Shown here one piece after another: positions 61,084 through 64,000 of a stretch of 64,000 nucleotides of DNA. The stretch is taken from positions 248,001 to 312,000 of the forward strand of contig JAXLWK010000006.1 in the NCBI GenBank assembly GCA_046328525.1. Reading direction: 5' to 3'. Under the pieces are notes generated by a model, which had not been told where the DNA came from, ran no database searches, and saw nothing but the letters and a program-made list of their open reading frames with translations. The translations under genes were made by a program, and so were the position numbers. This DNA comes from JBDHWG01 sp046328525 (GTDB lineage Bacteria; Chloroflexota; Anaerolineae; Epilineales; JAHCIE01). The first letter of the stretch is position 1. Every line of letters begins with the position of its first letter.

Positions 61084-62998
61084 CCTGGACGACTACGCCC
61101 TGCTGCGGAAGTTCGAGCCTGTTCTGCGGTTCACGAAAGGAGAGCTGTACTATCCCACGGATGTGGAGGGATACGTCGCCCACGCGAGTCTGTGGGCGTC
61201 GGCGCCGAACCACTCCGACCAGGTGCTCATCCCGGAGGGCCATCTGACGCTTGAAACCCTGGCGCAGCCGCGGTCGTTTCCGTTCGGGACGGTGGAGTAC
61301 ATGCGCTTTGTGCAACCGCTCTCGCTCGGCGATGTCGTCGGGCGAGCGCTCAAGCAGGGTGATCTCCAGTTTCGCGCCCTCTCGAGTGGATTCGATCCGG
61401 GCATCGGGCGGCTTGCCCGCGTTGGATTGCTCCCGCGCCTCATTGACGCTGGCTTCTCGTTAAGCATGATTCTGCGCGGCAAGGTGTCCGGCGCCACGGC
61501 GGCGGTGGCCGAGGAGCAGTCGAAGTATATCCAATCGGGCGGTCAGAAGTTCGTCTATTACGGACGCGTCGTTCGCCAGCAGGGCTGGATCGGGCTGAAC
61601 TACTGGTTCTTCTACCACTACGACGACTGGCGCTCGAGCTTTGACGGCGTCAACGACCACGAGGCCGATTGGGAGAACGTCTGGGTGTTCCTGTACGAGG
61701 ACGAGGACGGCAGCGTGAAGCCCGAGTGGGTGCTCTACGCGGCCCACGACTTCACGGGCGACGACTTGCGGCGGCGCTGGGATGACAGGGAGCAGCTCGA
61801 CATCGTTGACGAGACGCACCCGGTCGTCTACATCGGCGCCGGCTCCCACGCGGCCTACTATCGCCCGGGCGAGTACCTCATTGAGTCCGAAGCGCCGGGC
61901 ACCGAGTCGCTCACGCGCTATCTGATGGCCGCGCGGCGGCTGTGGAATCGGGCGTTCGGCCAGGGGGACGAGGTTGAAGAGAGCGCGCCATTCCTGACCA
62001 TACCCTTCGTCGAGTACGTGCGTGGCGATGGCCTCTCCGTCGGCCCGGGCCAGGATCATGAGTGGAAGCCGGTGCTCCTCGACCCGCCGCCGGCGTGGCT
62101 GACCGACTACCACGGATTGTGGGGCCTGTTCACCCGCGACCCGGTCGGCGGCGAGAACGCGCCGGCCGGTCCCATGTACAACCGTGACGGCACGCCGCGC
62201 TATGTGTGGTACGACCCGCTCGGCTTCGCGGGGCTTGACAAGGTGCCGACCCCGTTGGCTGAGAAGTCGGTGCTCCATGAGGAGATAGACAGCGTCGCCG
62301 CGCGCCAGAAGGAGATCGAACGGGAATTGGAGGCGAAACAAGGGGAGATGGAGAAGCAGGGCGCCGAGCGGGCGGCGCTGAACGGCTTCTCCTACCTGGC
62401 CAAGGACGCCAGGGGCGTAGACGGGACGATTGTCGCGCTCGGCGACGAGATCCAGGGTCTGCGCCTCGAACACGCGCGCAACAAGACGCTATTGAGCGCC
62501 CTGGCCGTGCGCGTCCAGCGGCTCAATGCGGGCATCAAAGACGACCCGCGCGCCCATATCGGCTTGATGCAAGCGCCGATGACCACTGAGTCGATGCGCT
62601 TCGCGCGCGCAGGCGAGATCTGGTCCGCATTGAGCATCGGTCTACTCCTGGTTGTCTTCGTTGTGCTGCTGTTCCTCGGCGTCGCCAGCTGGATCAATGC
62701 CCTGATCTCGGTGATCGTGCTCTTCGCGGTCATTGAGGCTGTGTTCCAGCGGCGCGTCGCCAATGTGATCGCGGTGATTACGGTCATCCTGGCGCTTGTC
62801 ACCCTGGTGCTGCTCGCGCTGACTTACTGGCGTGAGATGCTGGTTGTCGGTGTGTTGGCCGCGGGCATCTATCTGACGTGGCAGAACAGCAAGGTGGCGT
62901 GGGCGGCTCTGCGCGCCGGCGACCGCAAGAAGGCAGCGGCTCTAGCGGCAAGCCCAGACAGCGGCTTGAGTCAGGACGGCGCGGGACAGGGTTCATGA
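61052..62998 (+). CDS. Unknown membrane protein with DWE-motif domain, coiled coil and C-terminal helices
   Basis: 648 residues. ATG with ggaggt 5 nt upstream; the longer open frame begins out of context. A large N-terminal soluble domain contains EPVLRFTKGELYYPTDVEGY (core EPVLRF, YYPTDVE), His203-x2-Asp206-Trp207-Glu208 and GAGSHAAYY (about 262-270). The DWE pattern resembles Vps62/DUF946-like and NPP1-type domains, weakly. A coiled coil (about 406-450) and about four membrane helices (about 524-612) follow. No signal peptide, so the large domain is cytoplasmic unless the orientation is reversed. Function unknown. Confidence 0.6.
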   Translation: MLQQPLSIRTDLDDYALLRKFEPVLRFTKGELYYPTDVEGYVAHASLWASAPNHSDQVLIPEGHLTLETLAQPRSFPFGTVEYMRFVQPLSLGDVVGRALKQGDLQFRALSSGFDPGIGRLARVGLLPRLIDAGFSLSMILRGKVSGATAAVAEEQSKYIQSGGQKFVYYGRVVRQQGWIGLNYWFFYHYDDWRSSFDGVNDHEADWENVWVFLYEDEDGSVKPEWVLYAAHDFTGDDLRRRWDDREQLDIVDETHPVVYIGAGSHAAYYRPGEYLIESEAPGTESLTRYLMAARRLWNRAFGQGDEVEESAPFLTIPFVEYVRGDGLSVGPGQDHEWKPVLLDPPPAWLTDYHGLWGLFTRDPVGGENAPAGPMYNRDGTPRYVWYDPLGFAGLDKVPTPLAEKSVLHEEIDSVAARQKEIERELEAKQGEMEKQGAERAALNGFSYLAKDARGVDGTIVALGDEIQGLRLEHARNKTLLSALAVRVQRLNAGIKDDPRAHIGLMQAPMTTESMRFARAGEIWSALSIGLLLVVFVVLLFLGVASWINALISVIVLFAVIEAVFQRRVANVIAVITVILALVTLVLLALTYWREMLVVGVLAAGIYLTWQNSKVAWAALRAGDRKKAAALAASPDSGLSQDGAGQGS

Positions 62999-63008
62999 CA
63001 GAAAGCGT

Positions 63009-63054
63009 TGGCGCAGGATGTGTGGTAGAATTACCGCATCCTGCGCCAGCCTTT
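63009..63054 (+). terminator. Rho-independent terminator
   Basis: 12-bp perfect stem (63009-63020 with 63037-63048), with an inner ggta/tacc pair in the loop, then gccttttcttg. It ends the transcript of the unknown membrane protein pair. Confidence 0.8.
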
Positions 63055-63079
63055 TCTTGCCAGAAAGCCATCATCCACC

Positions 63080-64000
63080 ATGTCGGACGTCCAACCCGGT
63101 CAACCGTATCCTCTCGGCGCGACCGTCTACCCCCACGGTGTCAACTTTGCCCTGTTCTCGCGCCGCGCGACGGCGATCGAGCTGCTCCTGTTCGACACGA
63201 TGGAGGACCACGCGCCCGCCCGCGTCATCCGCCTCACCCCCGAACTGAACCGCACGTTCTACTACTGGCATGTCTTCGTGCCGGATGTGCGTCCGGGCCA
63301 GCTCTACGGCTACCGCGTCCACGGCCCGTACCGGCCCGACGAAGGCCTGCGCTACGACCCGTCGAAGCTCCTCATTGACCCCTACGCCCGCGCCGTCGCC
63401 TACACCAACTACCGGCGCGGCGCGGCGGCGTGGTACGGCTTCGACAACATTCCCTACGGCATGAAGAGCGTCGTCGTTGATCCGACGGCCTACGATTGGG
63501 AGGGCGACCGTCCCCTCTACCGCAACGGCAGTCCGTCGGTCATCTACGAGATGCACGTCCGTGGGTTCACGGCGAATCCCAACTCGGGCGTGGCGGCGGA
63601 GCGGCGCGGCACGTATGCCGGGCTGATCGAGAAGATCCCCTACCTGGTGGACCTGGGGGTGACGGCGGTGGAGCTCATGCCCGTCCAGCAGTTCGACCCG
63701 CAGGCCGCCCCCTACCCACGCCCCAACTATTGGGGCTACCAGCCGGTCGCCTACTTTGCCCCCCATCGCAGCTTCAGCGCGCGCCTCGACTCGACGGGGC
63801 CGGTGGACGAGTTCCGCGACATGGTGAAGGCGCTGCACCGCGCCGGCATCGAGGTCATCCTGGACGTGGTCTACAACCACACCGCCGAGGACGACCAGAA
63901 CGGGCCGACGCTCGCGTATCGCGGCATGGCGAACTCGACGTACTACCTGCTCAACCCCCACAATCGCGCCGACTACATCAACTACAGCGGCGTCGGCAAC
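63080..64000 (+). CDS. glgX: Glycogen debranching enzyme GlgX (partial, 3' end outside window)
   Basis: The first 307 codons are in the window. An N-terminal CBM48-like domain (about 10-120; YPLGATVYPHGVNFALFS core GVNFALFS) is followed by the GH13 barrel start, with VIYEMHVRGFT, VTAVELMPVQQF, NYWGYQPVAYFAP and region I LDVVYNHTAE. All fit the isoamylase/GlgX type that cleaves alpha-1,6 branches in glycogen. The catalytic Asp and Glu lie beyond the edge. It follows a terminator, so it begins a new transcript. The GH13 glucosidase at 55728 could act on its products. Confidence 0.92.
   Translation, partial: MSDVQPGQPYPLGATVYPHGVNFALFSRRATAIELLLFDTMEDHAPARVIRLTPELNRTFYYWHVFVPDVRPGQLYGYRVHGPYRPDEGLRYDPSKLLIDPYARAVAYTNYRRGAAAWYGFDNIPYGMKSVVVDPTAYDWEGDRPLYRNGSPSVIYEMHVRGFTANPNSGVAAERRGTYAGLIEKIPYLVDLGVTAVELMPVQQFDPQAAPYPRPNYWGYQPVAYFAPHRSFSARLDSTGPVDEFRDMVKALHRAGIEVILDVVYNHTAEDDQNGPTLAYRGMANSTYYLLNPHNRADYINYSGVGN

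Overview
The window is about 64 kb of GC-rich (roughly two-thirds G+C), gene-dense chromosome that reads as a member of the Chloroflexota, probably Anaerolineae-like. This is inferred from long Thr-Pro linkers in secreted proteins, repeated C-terminal 'YLP' endings, a DnaB/DnaD/DnaC-type replication-loader cluster, no obvious outer-membrane proteins, and many dispersed palindromic repeats. No rRNA, tRNA, CRISPR, prophage or insertion sequence was recognised.

Layout. (1) 0.5-15 kb: a Wzy_C/TPR membrane protein, then five consecutive genes for secreted proteins that share a related N-terminal beta-rich module, with Thr-Pro linkers, ETG/DGD repeats, DNRLRE-like domains and Big-1-like domains. 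(2) 15-23 kb: a secreted subtilase-CAP fusion, a membrane-anchored GH3-like protein lacking the usual catalytic His, and a divergent Ser/Thr kinase and FHA-winged-helix regulator pair. (3) 23-31 kb: a translationally coupled surface-glycan cluster led by a subtilase homologue in which all catalytic residues are replaced, followed by GT2, epimerase, three methyltransferases and a flippase-like membrane protein. (4) 31-34 kb: a repeat-rich secreted protein with its own terminator, then rsmD. (5) 34-45 kb, minus strand: two unknown genes, three GT39-like membrane glycosyltransferases, an exonuclease-WYL fusion, a membrane-anchored clan-A glycosidase, a RelE remnant and a GT9 gene. (6) 45-48.4 kb: dnaB - dnaD-like - tandem double AAA+ loader, behind a consensus promoter with a GAAC-N4-GTTC operator-like palindrome. 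(7) 48.5-51 kb: bifunctional nuclease, MscS channel, small membrane protein. (8) 51-54.8 kb: pyrC-pyrB-pyrFE operon with an attenuator-like leader. (9) 55-64 kb: a DUF433/DUF5615 toxin-antitoxin pair, a GH13 glucosidase, a VOC protein, a ChrA transporter, a leaderless MFS gene, an unknown membrane protein pair, and the start of glgX.

How it fits together. Much of the window serves the cell surface: building glycans, moving them, and making Thr/Pro-rich proteins that could carry them. The kinase-FHA pair is a possible regulator. The housekeeping blocks (replication, pyrimidines, rsmD) have clear sigma-70-type promoters with 17-nt spacers. At least seven palindromic repeat families occur between genes, and several copies lie in frame inside genes (GT9, one GT39, chrA). 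Functions given for family members rest on motif recognition by eye; no database search was run.
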